The notes: a model not told the origin generated them from the sequence alone. A stretch of 64,000 nt of DNA from Ursus arctos (GCF_023065955.2 NW_026622763.1:83805299-83869298); one strand, 5' to 3'; shown: positions 48,303 to 60,914, numbered from the stretch's first letter. Numbers and translations: made by a program.

Positions 48303-49026
48303 AGACTGCCAATTAATACCAAAGTAAAAACTCAAAGAAGTTTGAATATATGGGGACTAATTTGGGGAAACAAAGAGCCTTTTCTCTCCAAACCCAAGAC
48401 ACCTGGGTGATTTGGAAGATACTGTCAGTTTTCCTCAAATAAAACAAGACTTAACCATGTTTCTTCCTTTTTTACAACCTTGGAGGATCAGAATATATCC
48501 GTGTCAAAATCTGAGTTTTCCCATACGCGTCCTAGATCAAAGTAACTGATCACCGTTTCCCAGATGAAAAGAAATGTTAGAACTCTTAACGTTTTACCAC
48601 CAGATGAGAGGGAACATAACTGTAGCATAGTCCGTCAGTGACCCACCTATAGCCCCTGACACTTACCAGTTCAGCACACAAAAACCTGACTTCCAAATGC
48701 CAGCACCTGCATTTCTTTGACCCAGGGCTTTTTTGCTGTTGCTTGAGCCTGCTCTGTCACCCAAGTGGCAGAACAAAAGGGTGAGGGAAGTGACACAACC
48801 CAGAAGAGCCTTCACCTGGTAACTGATGACCTGCTGTACAAATACGCCAATTTCCTCACCTCTCAAATTAATTCAGGCACGTATTTTACACTTTAGGTTT
48901 CAGATCAGTACCTTATTATGTATAGACACCTTATATTTAATGTTTCATCTAATTAGCTCCAGAACTCTTTAAGGTAGATGAAAGAGGAATCGGATTCAAA
49001 GGTTTAAGAACAACATTAACCTCAGT

Positions 49027-49135
49027 GAGCTGGGCTTGCTCAGTCAGAAGAGCATGTGACTCTTGATCTCGGAGTATACCCTGACCGGGTATAGAGATTA
49101 CTTAAAAAAATTTTAAAATCTTAAAAAAAATAACA
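49027..49135 (+). repeat. Can-SINE (old, short form)
   Basis: gggcttgctcagtcagaaga, then gggtatagagattacttaaa. Confidence 0.85.
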
Positions 49136-49472
49136 ATAATAACATTAATCTTTGCTCAGGGTCACAGAGCAAGCCATAACTGTAACACAAGGAGGTCCAA
49201 AACCTGTGCTGCTACACCAAAGGAACAGACACTGGGGGTGGTTCTATTCTTATTATAGTATAAGGATTAGATTTCAAATCTACAAAAACCCTAAAATTCA
49301 ATTTTCCTTTCCAAAGGAAAATGGCTTTAAAAAAATTTTTCTAATGCACACTAGTCTCTCAACCAAAAGTTATTTTTAAGATAATCAGTAATGACATTAC
49401 GAACTAATCCATTGCCTGCATTTTTGGAGGGAAAAGGAGCCAATCAAAAATATATTTAAAGTAACAATGGTG

Positions 49473-49680
49473 GGGCGCCTGGGTGGCTCAGCTGGCTAAT
49501 CATCTGCCTTCGGCTCAGGTCATGATCCCAGGGTCCTAGGATCGAGTCCCGCATCGGGCTCCCTGCTCTTCGGGGGGCCTGCTTCTCCCTCTCCCTCTGC
49601 CTGCTGCTCTCCCTGCTTGTACTCTCTCTGTCAAATAAATAAATAAAACCTTGAAAATATAAATAAAAATAAAATAAAAT
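49473..49680 (+). repeat. Can-SINE
   Basis: Flanks aacaatggt (49464-49472 and 49681-49689). Head ggggcgcctgggtggctcag. Confidence 0.94.
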
Positions 49681-49685
49681 AACAA

Positions 49686-49716
49686 TGGTAATGGTAAGGG
49701 CTAATGGTAAGGGCTA
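49686..49716. repeat. Short tandem repeat (aatggtaagggct)
   Basis: Two direct copies just after the SINE's right TSD, which supplied the first 'aatggt'. Confidence 0.8.
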
Positions 49717-51794
49717 ATGTGAGTGCTTTCCAATTTCCTGAAACAATTATACTCCTTCACAGCTAAATTTCCTAACCAGAATGAAGGAATTTGTTTTTCT
49801 TATCAGGGTTTAAAAAAAAAAAAAAAGTAATAGAAAGCATTTATAATAATATAATCTAAGATTTTTAAGATAAATATAATACATTTTACTTACCAATTTT
49901 TAAGTTATAAATGTTAAATATTATAATAAAATAGTTACTTTTAAAGGTCTATATTTTGTCATGTTGTATTTCATTCATTCATTCATTCACTGAATACATA
50001 CGCACACTGGTTCTAAGATGTATAAGATACATCTTGTGGCCGGTTTAGTACTAGAGACAAAGGAAGAAAGTGGGGGAAATAAAGTTAAAATAAACAATAG
50101 AATGGAAGAAGAAAAGATAAACATATGGAGAGAAATTTCAGATTGCCAACCCCAATTTTTGTATCTTCAAAACTGCATATTCAAATACAGAAAAATTCAT
50201 TTAGTCCAAAAATAAAAAAAAAAAAACCACTAAAGAGTAGACAATGCTAGGCAGTGAGTATACAATGACAGAAAAAGTAGTATTTGCTCTTAAGTTACTT
50301 TAAGTTGAAGTCAACTGTAGTATTTGCCACTGTAGACCTTAAAATTAAATTGAGAAGTCTATTCATATTCAGTAGAGATAATGAAAATTTAATTGTGTTA
50401 GCACTCACTTAAAAATTTAGGTCCACAAAATGCATATTATATGTTTAAGGTTTAATTCTGAACTTCATTCATTAAAAATATTCATCTACATTTGAAAAAT
50501 CAATTTCCAAAACTGTAAAGAAAAATAGACTTAAAAAAATAATAAATAAACTTAAAAAAACTTACATCAGAATAAATGTATTAAATTATTGAATGAAACA
50601 GAACTAATTCTAGTTTAAAAAAATAGAAACCATTTTTACATTCATATTAAAAGATACAAATACTTAAAACTGTATTATTCTCAAAATTCAGTAAACATCA
50701 AAATTGATAAAATGTTGAGAAATAATCTTTCCCACAAAAATCTATTCACATTAGTAAAAATATTCAAAACAAAATGAATATCCAATTTTGCAGGAGGCAT
50801 ATAAAATCAAGAAATGCAAATAGAGTTCAAACAGCAAAAAACAAACACAAAAACCTAAACAATTATCAAATAATTCAGTGAACTAAAGAATTCAAAGAGT
50901 TATTATATGAATTTTGTATTACTGATTTGATCAGATGAGTGTAATCTGAGGATCTAGAAATATAGATATGAGCTTTAATAACTAAGGCATCCTAATATTA
51001 AATGGTCAATAATGCAAGAAGCTAAAAGTATATATTATATCTTAATAATAAACTTCTTAGATTCATTATTTTCCTAAAATGCATGTCTCATGTTCCTGAG
51101 CCTTCCAACTGATTACAGAAAAATGAAGACAGAATGAGAAATAAACTTTCCACGCCTGAAACTAATTTTTTTCCAGGCTACTTTACTTCAATTTTCACCA
51201 ATAAACTGGCAAAGCTGATAAGAAATGAAATGTATATTGCTTGATGCTTTGTATAAAAAAATTTTTAATAGTTCGAATCTCCCTATTTATGTATGTTTTA
51301 TATAAATGTCTAAAGTTAGTGTTCTCTAAAGTCAAGGAATAAATGCAAATCTTAAAATGTCTTGACCAATCGGTAATTACATGCTTGGTTTATAAGGTTT
51401 TTTTTTTTTTTAAGGTTTAAAATGTGGTTTCCATCCTTACTAGGTGTTGGGTTATTAAGACTAACAGATATATTAGCAAATCATATAGGACAAAATATGA
51501 TTTAATGATAAATTGTATGGCAGATCAAGTACTATAGGAGATCAATGAAAGAAAATCCTAATGAAGGTCAAAATAGCCTAGGAAGACATGATTTTCTAAT
51601 TTTTGTTACTAGCTTAAAAGAGACAAATCTGCCCATTAGCTGTCCTCAACAACCAAAGGGAAGTAATTTACTAAATTTACCTACTAAATTTTATTAAACT
51701 GACTTCTTCAAAAGCATTATAAATATGAAAACTGATAAATTTCTGGACTTCTTTCAGAGCACATGTACTTAATAATTCTCGTGGCTGTAAGCAT

Positions 51795-52060
51795 CAATGA
51801 ATGATTCGTTGACAAAGTTGCATGGCCCAATAGCAAAGACATTGGTTTAAAGTCTTCCACAAATGGACAAGAATCCTAGCTCCATCAATTATTTGGCTTT
51901 TTGACCATGGGCAAGTTACTTAACCATGAGAAGACTACTTCTTCTTAAATTAAATAAGGATAACAACAATCACCTCCCATGGTTGTTGAAAGGATTAATA
52001 TATCACATGTAAATATCACAATGCCAGTCAGAAAAAATACGTGCTCGTTATTAGCTCCCA
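51795..52060 (+). repeat. MIR
   Basis: gcccaatagcaaagacattg, ccatgggcaagttacttaac and ccatggttgttgaaaggatt are MIR landmarks in order. Confidence 0.85.
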
Positions 52061-52329
52061 CATTCAAACACATTTCAAACATAGTGATACCAGAACACCA
52101 AACGACTGGAACGCCCACTTGGTTTTGCATTTTATTCTTTACCATAAAAATTGATATACTGACCTTCTATTTATTAGTAAAAATTAATGTGTTCACCTTC
52201 TAACTCTGTAATAATTCTCACTCATCTTTGACAATTTGATAAAAATGACGGGCTTTTTCCTCCCAAAATATATACACAGTATTTTGCATCAAGTTAGGGA
52301 CATTAACAGATTCCCTAAAGCTAGATTAA

Positions 52330-52516
52330 AAACTATGTTCTATCCGGCTTTTTAAAAAAAAATTTAATTCAAATTAAATAAAATTTAAAAACTCAGTTCC
52401 TCAGTTACACTGGCCACGTTTCAAGCGCCCAATAGCCACATGAGGCTATTTGATAACACAGATATAGAACGTTTTTATCATCTCAGAAAACTTCTATCAG
52501 ATAGGGCTATTCTGGG
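52330..52516 (-). mobile_element. hAT-Charlie-type MITE
   Basis: cagttcctcagttacactgg, aatagccacatgaggctatt and acagatatagaacg, ending agatagggctattctg. A familiar mammalian DNA-transposon MITE pattern; exact family not assigned. Confidence 0.6.
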
Positions 52517-52599
52517 GTATCAATACAGTGTGATACATAAAACTATTTTATCTCTGTTTTTGTTTTGTTTTGTTTGAAGTAGATTCTCAAGAGAGAAGA

Positions 52600-52680
52600 G
52601 ACTGTGAATATTTTGCCCACAACCGAATCCCCAAGGTCCAGCACATAATAAGCATTCAACAGGATCTAATAGCTGACATC
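52600..52680 (+). repeat. L2 3'-end fragment
   Basis: aatccccaaggtccagcaca, then taataagcattcaac. Confidence 0.5.
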
Positions 52681-53241
52681 ATAATTTTGTTTTGGTTATA
52701 CTAATCCAGCAAAAATTGACTAAATTGGTAAAGACCAGAGCTGAAAGGTATGAACGCAATGAGTATATAAATACTGTAGTTAAAAAAAAAAAAAAAAAAA
52801 GCAGATCAACTTATATATACTCTGAACTGATAAACTCCTAAAGCCTAAAGTCAACGTGGGCTCCTCATGTGCAGACTAAATTTTTTGAATTTTGGCTATA
52901 CGCATTGGCTAAAACACTTAAGCAAAATGCTAAGCCTTATCTATAGCCTATTCTATTCAAGAATGGGAGAAATGCTTACTTCTAGCTAAAGAGCTTTCAT
53001 TATCCCTATATGGTTTTTCCTAGATAGAGCGGTTGAATAACTTATTTTTAAAGAGTATGTATATATATTCATACACAGTAGTTTAACAAAATATTTTTAA
53101 AATTCACCAAAGTTTTATACCTTAAAAAATATGGCACTAAAATTTTAGAAAATCTATTTCCTTTTAATGTATCATGAAACCCAGACAAAACTCCTGCTAT
53201 ACACAGAACAGTAAAAGTTCTAGTAATAATTTTGCACTTAC

Positions 53242-54329
53242 ACTGCCACATTTTTTCTAATGGTATACTCATCCAAATCGTCATCAGAGCTGCTATCAGT
53301 TGCATCAGAATCCAGACCTTCTTCAACATGAGACAACAGCCCCGTAGCAGACAGTGCAAATCTTTGGATTTCTGCAGCTGTACACCGTGCAAAACCATTT
53401 TTTGTATCACTCCACAATTTATTTTCTGCAGTCAACACGTTGACTTCTGGCTTAATTTCAGTGCATTTAGGTAAACTGCTATCCAAAACTGTGGTAGGTT
53501 CATGAAAGATCTTCATCTGGGGGAGTTGATGTTTCAGAGAAAATTTCATTTGTTGACCATAGTGCTTAACAACATGCTTTGCCAGAAGCATCTGCAAATG
53601 TTTCTGAGTTCTTCTAGCCTGGCTAAGTAAAATTTTCTGTTTGCTTACACAATGAAGTAAACGAGCGTTCACTTCCTCCTCTTTTTCAGCAGCTGAGAAA
53701 CTAATAGGCACATTTGAGTGGCCAGGCCCAATTTTCTTTTGAGCACAGTGCAATAAACCCTTCTTAATTTCAGCATCAGTAACTTTATCCAAAAGTGCAC
53801 TCTTTTGGTACCATTTGCAGTTTTGCAGTTGTACTTTATCTACATTAGTGTCTTTGGTTATATTTGAATCCAAAATAATTTGTACATCTGTCATGCACTG
53901 GCTTGTGGTATCTGACAGAAGTTCCTTTTTGATGAACTCTTCAGAATGAGAATGACAGATTTGACTAAGCTGAATGTTGCTGCCATTACACAGTATGTTT
54001 TTCAGCTTATTGCAATTGGGTTCCCCTAATTTCCTTTGTTTGTAATTATCACTGTATTTATTTAATGTAGAATTAGAACTCATTAAAAGAACTGTCTGAT
54101 AATGTTTTGAAGACTGAGAGGAACCAAAATGTTTTAAATTCACAAAGTTAGTGTTGAGAGTAGGTTCAGGAGTTGGAAATCCCAGCATCTGAGACAAAGT
54201 GTCTCCCTTGAGCTTTTCATCTACAGTTCTTGGACCTTCCATGCATAGCATCTTGTCAGACTCCATGGTACTTGGTAAAGATGAAAAGCAGATACCCTTT
54301 GTTGCTGCCTCTCTCAGAGCTGGGGTCAT
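53242..54329 (-). CDS. KANSL1L: KANSL1L first coding exon (residues 1-362, start codon)
   Basis: The reading frame gives 362 codons plus two bases, beginning MTPALREAATKG, which I recognise as the N-terminus of KANSL1L. KANSL1L is the vertebrate paralogue of KANSL1, the scaffold of the KAT8/MOF-containing NSL histone acetyltransferase complex; its own role is less well known. The start is supported by an in-frame TAA at 54350-54348, seven codons upstream, and by GCC before the ATG. Visible features: a Ser/Asn-rich polar stretch (about 60-170), a basic, leucine-rich probable helix (about 221-262, around KQKILLSQARRTQKHLQMLL), and an acidic Ser/Asp cluster (340-354). The 3' end is GT|GTAAGT, a consensus donor, so codon 363 (Val) is split. 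The acceptor is either at 54350/54351 (ttccag) or at 54358/54359 (ttttag), leaving a short 5'UTR in this exon. The frame has no disruption. Confidence 0.96.
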
Positions 54330-55216
54330 GGCGAATCCTGCAGATAATTACTGGAAACCTAAAATAATGTAAAAATAAATGATCAAATATCTAGAAAAAA
54401 AAGATTTATGCTTACACTTTTACCAAGGGCAACATTTTCAAAGCTTCTGATTAAAATGTGAATGGAACCATACTCCTCCTTTATTTCCCAACTTCTAATA
54501 ATATCTGTTCTTTCCTAATTCATAAGGAATTCAACAAAGACTAAGCTATTCTTGTCTCTGTGGGCCCAATACCAAAAACTCCAATTAAGGTTGTACACTA
54601 CCTAGCACAATAAGAATTAGACAAAGACCTGTGGATGTACTTCAATCGTACTTCAAGATTCCTTTTTCTTTTTGGACAATGTTTAGTGAAAGGCAAAAGA
54701 AAAAAATTTCAACCTGGAATCTGGGAATTATATTTGAAAACGTGACTCAATCCCATACTTTCAGCCAAAGAAAGAACCACTTATCTTTATAAAATACAAG
54801 CTCCTCAAAACCTCCATTTCTCAAACTTCACAATCTGAACGGTATAAATATTAAAATAAGCTAAATAGTCTCAGAAGATGTAAGTAACTGAACTATAAGC
54901 AAAAAAAGTTTAATTTCACAACTGTTAAAAATAATACGATAGGGAAAACTTGCTTAATCTTCAATGTGCAAAAATTTTTCATGAAAAATATCTGCAATAA
55001 TTTTTTCCCTTTTCACAAACAGGTAATCGTAAGTTATCATTATAAAAGCTGTTACTCCTGCCTGGAAAATAGTGGGGACTGTAATAGATGACTGCTAAAA
55101 ATTAATCCCATAATTAAACAAATTTCACTGTATTTTATCAAAAGAAAAAATATAAAACCATACAGTCTGATTGACTGAAAAAGTTAATCCTCTACCATTG
55201 AAAATTATGAAGACTA

Positions 55217-55404
55217 GGGGCGCCTGGGTGGCGCAGTTGTTAAGCGTCTGCCTTCGGCTCAGGGCGTGATCCCGGCGTTATGGGATCAAGTCCCACATCG
55301 CGCTCCTCTGCTGGGAGCCTGCTTCTTCCTCTCCCACTCCCCCTGCTGTGTTCCCTCTCTCGCTGGCTGTCTCTCTGTCACATAAATAAATAAAATCTTT
55401 TAAA
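55217..55404 (+). repeat. Can-SINE (young)
   Basis: Flanks aaaattatgaagacta on both sides. Young-type text with a few changes (ggcgcagttgttaagcg). Confidence 0.95.
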
Positions 55405-55624
55405 AAAAAAATTATGAAGACTAAATAGTGAAAAAATTTTATACCATTAAAAGTTGTGAGTTTTGTAAGATACTCTGGAATGATACTCCATAATTTTTGT
55501 TTCAACACATGACAGTTAATAGTTATTTAAATGGCCATACTCCCATACTGTATGTCCCCAGGTGCTAACTGAACTCTCCACAGCCTTCATTTTTATGTGA
55601 AAACACAAAACCAAAAGGGGATTC

Positions 55625-55900
55625 TTTACAAAGACTAGCAAGAATGATAAAAGGAAAAAAGGCACAAAGGCTTCAAATGCAGTTAAAAAAAATATATACA
55701 GGATTAAAAGCAAGCTATAGACTAGAAGAAGACTTTGGCAATATATATAATAAAGAATCCATACCCAGAATACATAAAGAACTCCTACAAATGAGCAAAC
55801 TGGTCAGGCATTTCACAGATGACATCCAAAAGATCATTGAACATATACTCAATCTTACTAGTAATGAAGGAATTACAGATTGATAAAGAGACCAGTTTTC
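55625..55900 (+). mobile_element. Old L1 ORF2 fragment
   Basis: aatccatacccagaatacat, then aaagaactcctacaaatgag, is the common L1 ORF2 text for 'IYKELL'-type sequence; diverged. Confidence 0.75.
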
Positions 55901-55927
55901 TAATCACTAAATTGAAAATAATGTTTT

Positions 55928-56108
55928 AGGGGCACCTGGGTGGCTCAACCAGTTAAGCATCTGCCTTTGGCACAGGTTATGATCTTGGGATCCCGAGATC
56001 GAGACCCACACTGGGCTCCTTGCTCAGTGGGGAGTCTGCTTCTCCCTCTCCCTCTGCCCCTCCACCCCACACATGCTCTGTCTCTCTCTCCTCTCAAATA
56101 AAAAAGAA
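55928..56108 (+). repeat. Can-SINE
   Basis: Head ggggcacctgggtggctcaa; flanks aatgtttta on both sides; within old L1 sequence. Confidence 0.93.
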
Positions 56109-56109
56109 A

Positions 56110-56437
56110 AGAATGTTTTAAGTCTGAAATATCACTTAATGCAGGTAAATAAGATTTCTCACATCTATTTGGACTATAAGTTGATACAGGAATTTGACAA
56201 TAATGTAGAAAATGTATTTGTCATAGGTGCACAACAGAGCACTGTTTGTAAGCAAACTATTCTTTCAAAACAACCTAGATATCTAACAATAAGAGGATGG
56301 ATAATAAAACATGATGGAATACTATACAGAAGTTAAAAAGAATGACCTAAATCTATATATACAAAAATGGACAAACCTCAGAAAGAATATACAGGTTTTT
56401 TTTAATGGTACAGTATGCTACCAAATAAATAAAACAC
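56110..56437 (+). mobile_element. Old L1 3' fragment
   Basis: aaacaacctagatatctaac, ggatggataataaaacatga and tggaatactatacagaagtt are L1 ORF2 C-terminal text. The RPL9 retrocopy landed in it. Confidence 0.75.
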
Positions 56438-56446
56438 AAACACAAG

Positions 56447-57346
56447 CTCTCTTTGCTCCATCTACTGTGAGAATGAAGACTATTCTCAGCAGACTATCAA
56501 CATTCCAGAAAATGTCAACATCACTCTGAAGGGACACACTGTTATTGTGAACGGTCCCAAAGCATCAGTGCAGAACTTAATCTCAGGGTGCCTGGGTGGC
56601 TCAGTCAGTTAAGTGCCTGCCTTCGGCTCAGGTCATGATCTCCAAGTCCCAGGATTGAGCCCCGCATCAGGCTCCCTGCTCAGCAGGGAGACTGCTTCTC
56701 TCTCACTCTCCTTCTGTCCCTCCCCCACAGCTCATTCTCTCCCAAATAAATAAATAAAATCTTTTTAAAAATTAAAAAAAAACCAAAAAAACTCTATCTC
56801 CTTGGAAAGAAGAAAAAGACGTTCCAAGATGACAAATGGTGGGGAAATAAAAAGAACTGGCAACTGTTCACACTATCTATAGTCATGTACAGAACATGAT
56901 CAAGGGCATTACACTGAACTTCCATCACAAGATGAGGTCTGTGTATGCCCACTTCCCCATCAACATTGTTATTCAGAAGAATGGTTCTCCTGTCGAAATT
57001 GAAAATTTCATGGGTGAAAATACATCCTCAGGGTTTGGATGAGGCCAGGTGTTGCTTGTTCAGTATCTCAAGTCCAGAAAGATGAGTTAATGCTTGAAGA
57101 AAGTGACACTGAATTTGTATCAAACTCAGCTGCTTAGATTCAGCAAGCCACAACAGTTAAAAACAAAGATACAGAAAATTTTTGGATGTTTTCTATGCTC
57201 TGAAAAAGGAACAATTCAGCAGGCTGATGAATAAGATCTTAAGTTGTCCAGCTACAGGAACAGCAAAATAATGGATGATTTTTCAGACTTATTTGTGATA
57301 TGTCAAAGACTCAACAGAAGTTGTATTGATTTGGGGAAAAAAACAG
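56447..57346 (+). pseudogene. RPL9P: RPL9 processed pseudogene, split by a SINE
   Basis: Intronless copy of the ribosomal protein L9 (uL6) mRNA. The 5'UTR start is ctctttgctccatctactg, the ATG is at 56473 and the first codons read MKTILS. Recognisable blocks follow on both sides of a Can-SINE at about 56586-56785. The parental stop is at 57232-57234, with a 3'UTR to about 57338 ending in an A-run. Inactivating changes: a deletion near 56565, the SINE insertion, small frame changes, and an in-frame TAG at about 57136 where the parent has a Leu codon. A 9-bp TSD, aaacacaag, flanks the copy (56438-56446 and 57347-57355), as expected for L1-mediated retroposition. Confidence 0.94.
56586..56785 (+). 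repeat. Can-SINE inside the RPL9 retrocopy
   Basis: Head gggtgcctgggtggctcagt; tail AAATAAATAAAATCTTT. It separates two parts of the RPL9 sequence, so it is younger than the retrocopy. Confidence 0.95.
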
Positions 57347-57603
57347 AAACACAAGACCACACCACATATATGTACGTGTGTGTGTTTATGCATTTACAAG
57401 AATAAAAAATGAACCAGAAAAATACCCACCCAATCTGTAAAAGTAGTTGCACATCAGGTAAGCTCCATGAGAACTAAGAGTGGTGGTTTAAGAGGAGCTG
57501 AGTTTCAACTACAAACTTTATTACCTGGGGGGAAAAGGTCTTAAATACAAAATGAACAATTGTTAATGGTTGTTAATTCTGTGTGATAAAAATATAGATG
57601 TTT

Positions 57604-57702
57604 GGAGGTGCCTGGCTGTCTCAATCAGTAAAGCATGCAACTCTTGATCTCGAGGTCATGAGTTCAAGCCCCATGACGTGTCAAGGACTGACACAAAAAT
57701 AT
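57604..57702 (+). repeat. Can-SINE (old, short form)
   Basis: Head ggtgcctggctgtctcaatc. Flanks atatagatgtttg and atatagagatgtttg. Confidence 0.85.
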
Positions 57703-58239
57703 ATAGAGATGTTTGCCTTTTTTATACTTTACTGTGTAACGTCTCAAAAAAATAGAGATTTCCATATAATTCTCTCCCCAAAGTCTGTATATCTCAAAGT
57801 CTCCTAATTTTATGAGAAATATTCTATTATCTTCTACTCAGTAAACATCTACAATAGTATTTAGATATCTACACTGCTTTCTAAGAAAAACTGTGTTAAT
57901 CACAGATGAGGTAGGCATATTCAAAAGATACTATACTTTATCCCCTCCCTAGCCACCTTTTCTCTCGAAAATTTGAACAAGGTGCTAGGGACATATTCAA
58001 AGTGACTAGCAGCAGGGGCAGAAGATAAAATATCATGAGGCAGCACAGTTCATCTTAGGCCCTGGATAAACTAAATATAAGGGAAAACTAAAAATAAGAG
58101 GCAAAAATAAATAATAAAGATTAATAGTTAAGAACTATAATTGGTAGCAAAAAACGTACATTTAGACTGGCTTAGGGGTATTTATGGTAGAGAACTAGAA
58201 TAAAACATACACAAAAACACTCTGGTGAGATCTCTAGGG

Positions 58240-58765
58240 CTTACTTGGTATGATAGGCAGTTTCTAAAATGATCTTAATAATCCCCATATCCTGGTATTC
58301 ATGCCCTTGTGTAATCCTTTTGTCTTGAGTATGGATTCGATTTGCTGACTTGCTTTAACAAACAGAATTCAGGAAAGGTGATGGGATATCACTTCTGAGA
58401 TTAGGTTACAAAGAGACTATGGCTTCCATCTTGTCACCCTCTCTCACTCTGGGATGCCAGCTGCCATGCTGTGAGCTGGAAGACCCACATAGGAAAGATT
58501 TCATGTCTCCAGCCAACAGACAGCAACTACCTAAAGCCTGCCAAAAGTTATGTGAGTAATCTGAGAAGCAGATCCTTCCCCAGGCAAGCCTTCAGATGAC
58601 GGAAGCCCCAGACAACACACTGATTGCAGCCTTGTGTGATATCTCAAGCCAGAAGCACCCAGCTAAGCCATGCTTAGATTCCTGACCCACAGAAGCTGTG
58701 AAATAAAGACATTAAATTGGGGGCTAATTTTTTACATAGCAATAGATAACTAATACACTTGGATG
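58240..58765 (+). mobile_element. MaLR-type LTR
   Basis: ggcagtttctaaaatgatct, ggtattcatgcccttgtgta, gatgggatatcacttctgag, gattcctgacccacagaagc and the end caatagataactaatac. Solo LTR; no internal coding region. Confidence 0.8.
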
Positions 58766-59250
58766 TGAAGACTTTTCGGTTCTAGTCTTTGGAAAGCCCA
58801 TTCATTCCACAGTTCCAATTTGAGGATTTCCGTGAAGTTCCTCTATATTATATTTCCAAGTGTATCTTTATAAAAACTCTCAGCCTGAGTCCTTCTTCAC
58901 TGCAACCAAAAGAAACTCATGAAAACAGATGTCTCTTGTAAATAAGAGATTAAATTATGTTCATATAGTCTTTATTTTATGTGATGTATCATGGTGATTG
59001 ATTTGCAAATATTGAACCACCCTAGTATCCCTGGAATAAATCCCACTTAATGTTTAGTTTCATCATTAAACATAAGTGCATTATCCCAATTTTTAAAATT
59101 ACTTAAATATGTGATCATTACATATAACAATATATCCTAGTTATTCTAAACTCTACCATTTCTGACTGCCTCCATATTACATACACTACACTTACCACTA
59201 ACATTTCTAAAGACCTATGAAGGCTTGGATTTTCGACTATTTCGTTAATA

Positions 59251-60014
59251 CAGGCATCCCTCATTTTATTGCACTTCACTTTACTGCACTTTGCAGATAG
59301 TGCATTTTTTTTACAAATTGAATGTGCCACCCTGCATCAAGCAAGTCTATTGATGTCGTTTTTCCAACAGCATATGCTTACTTCATGTCTTTGTGTCACA
59401 TTTTGGTAATTCTCACAATATTTCAAACTTTTTCATTATTATTATATTTATAATGGTGATCTTGATTAGTGATTATGACTCACTGAAAGCTCAGATGACA
59501 GTTTTTAGCAACAAACTTTTTAAATTAAGGTATGTACAGTTGACACTTCAACAATGCAGGGATTAGGGGTGCCAACCACCAACACAGTTGAAAATCCATG
59601 TATAAGTCTAACTCCTCCAAAACTTAACTACTAGAAGCCTTACCAATGATATAAACAGTCAAATAACACATATTTTCTGTTATATGTATTATATAATGTA
59701 TTCTTACACTAAAGCTAGAGAAAAGAAAATGTTAAGAAAATCCTATGAGAAAATACATTTACAGCACTATATTTATTGAAAAAAATCTGTGTATAAGGAG
59801 ACCCAGAGGGTTCAAAGCTATGTTGTTCAAAAGTCAGCTGTATATTGTTTTTTTCAGACATAATGCTATTGCATACTTAATAGACCACAGTATAATGTAA
59901 ACATAACTTTTATATGCACTGGGAAGCAGAAAATTCATTTGACTCGCTTTATTGCAATATTTGCTTTGTTTGGTAGTCTACAACTGAACACACGATATCT
60001 CCAAGGTATGCTTG
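59251..60014 (+). mobile_element. Tigger1-type DNA transposon (internal deletion derivative)
   Basis: Starts caggcatccctcattttatt after a TA, and ends gatatctccaaggtatgctt, giving matching inverted ends of the Tc1/mariner Tigger1 group. The transposase gene is gone: the 5' portion joins the 3' portion near gtgattatgactcactgaaa. Interrupted by another element at 59537-59840. Confidence 0.93.
59537..59840 (-). mobile_element. MER2-like Tigger-group element nested in Tigger1
   Basis: Ends cagttgacacttcaacaatg and ttgttcaaaagtcagctg are inverted repeats, and TA dinucleotides (59535-59536, 59841-59842) flank it. No coding capacity. The orientation is inferred from the internal text (antisense of tgtaaatgtattttct). 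Confidence 0.88.
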
Positions 60015-60119
60015 TTTACCATCAACCTGAAAAAGTATCTGACATATGGCAGATGCTCAGTAAATACCTGATGAATAAATAAGTGGTTACCATTATGTTC
60101 AGAATAAAATTCAAAGTCG

Positions 60120-60575
60120 CCCTTTCCAGGGCCTACAAAGTTCTACATTATCAGGTCCCTGATTACATCATATTCTACATCTCTCTTCATGGATTACTAC
60201 TCCAGCAACACTGGCTTCTGTGCTATTCTTGAAAATTGTACTTGCAATTCTCTCAGCCTGGAACAATTTTCCACAGCTAAGATGGCTGGCTCCCTCAATT
60301 CATTCATATTTCTGCTCTACAATCCCCTCTTCAGAGTCTTGGCTTGACTGATACATGTAAAATAGCTTTAGCCACTCAATTCATAACACTCCATTCCCCT
60401 ATAATGCTTACTGTTCCTGATATTCACAATCTGGTATTTTGTTACATTCTAGTGAAGAACTTACTTTAAGGGCAGACCTATATTTTGGTCAAGGTTCCAA
60501 CTGGCAGCACTTAACACAATGCCTGGTATACAATAATTGTCAGGTATTTGTTGATTGAATTAAGGAACAAGTGAG
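60120..60575 (+). repeat. L2 3' region
   Basis: cagggcctacaaagttctac, cagcaacactggcttctgtg, cctggaacaattttccacag and aatgcctggtatacaataat follow L2 in order; well preserved for its age. Confidence 0.9.
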
Positions 60576-60725
60576 TCAGGATTTCAAGATTTAGGTAGTA
60601 ATAAATTATAACACCTATTTCGATTATTATTTTTAAAATAAATATTACAAACAAAGCAATATATAAAAATAATGTCTCACAACCAAATGTGGTTTTCCAT
60701 TAGTACATACTGGCTCAGTATTTTT

Positions 60726-60914
60726 TTTTAAGATTTTATTTATTTATTTAACAGAGAGAGATAGCAAGAGATGGAACACAAGCACGGGGGAGCTGGAAGA
60801 AGAAACAGGCTCCCCACTGAGCAAAGAGCCTGATGCGGGGCTCGATCCCAGGATGCTGGGATTATGACCTGAACCAAAGGCAGAAGCTTAACAACTGAGT
60901 CACCCAGGCACCCA
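60726..60914 (-). repeat. Can-SINE
   Basis: TSD tactggctcagtattttt / tactggctcaatattttt (60708-60725, 60915-60932). Confidence 0.94.

Larger units (their letters stand above)
34334..53241 (-). other. KANSL1L: KANSL1L intron between first and second coding exons
   Basis: Bounded by GTAAGT (minus strand, from 53241) and the ttcacag acceptor ending at 34334. It is 18.9 kb long and mostly repeats: many Can-SINEs, three L1 blocks, an RPL26 retrocopy, MER20, a MaLR-like fragment, MIR and a hAT MITE. Stretches with nothing recognisable: 34340-34920, 38350-39280, 41340-42660, 47490-48110, 48320-49020, 49700-51790 and 52690-53230, apart from AT-rich or A-rich runs. Confidence 0.85.
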
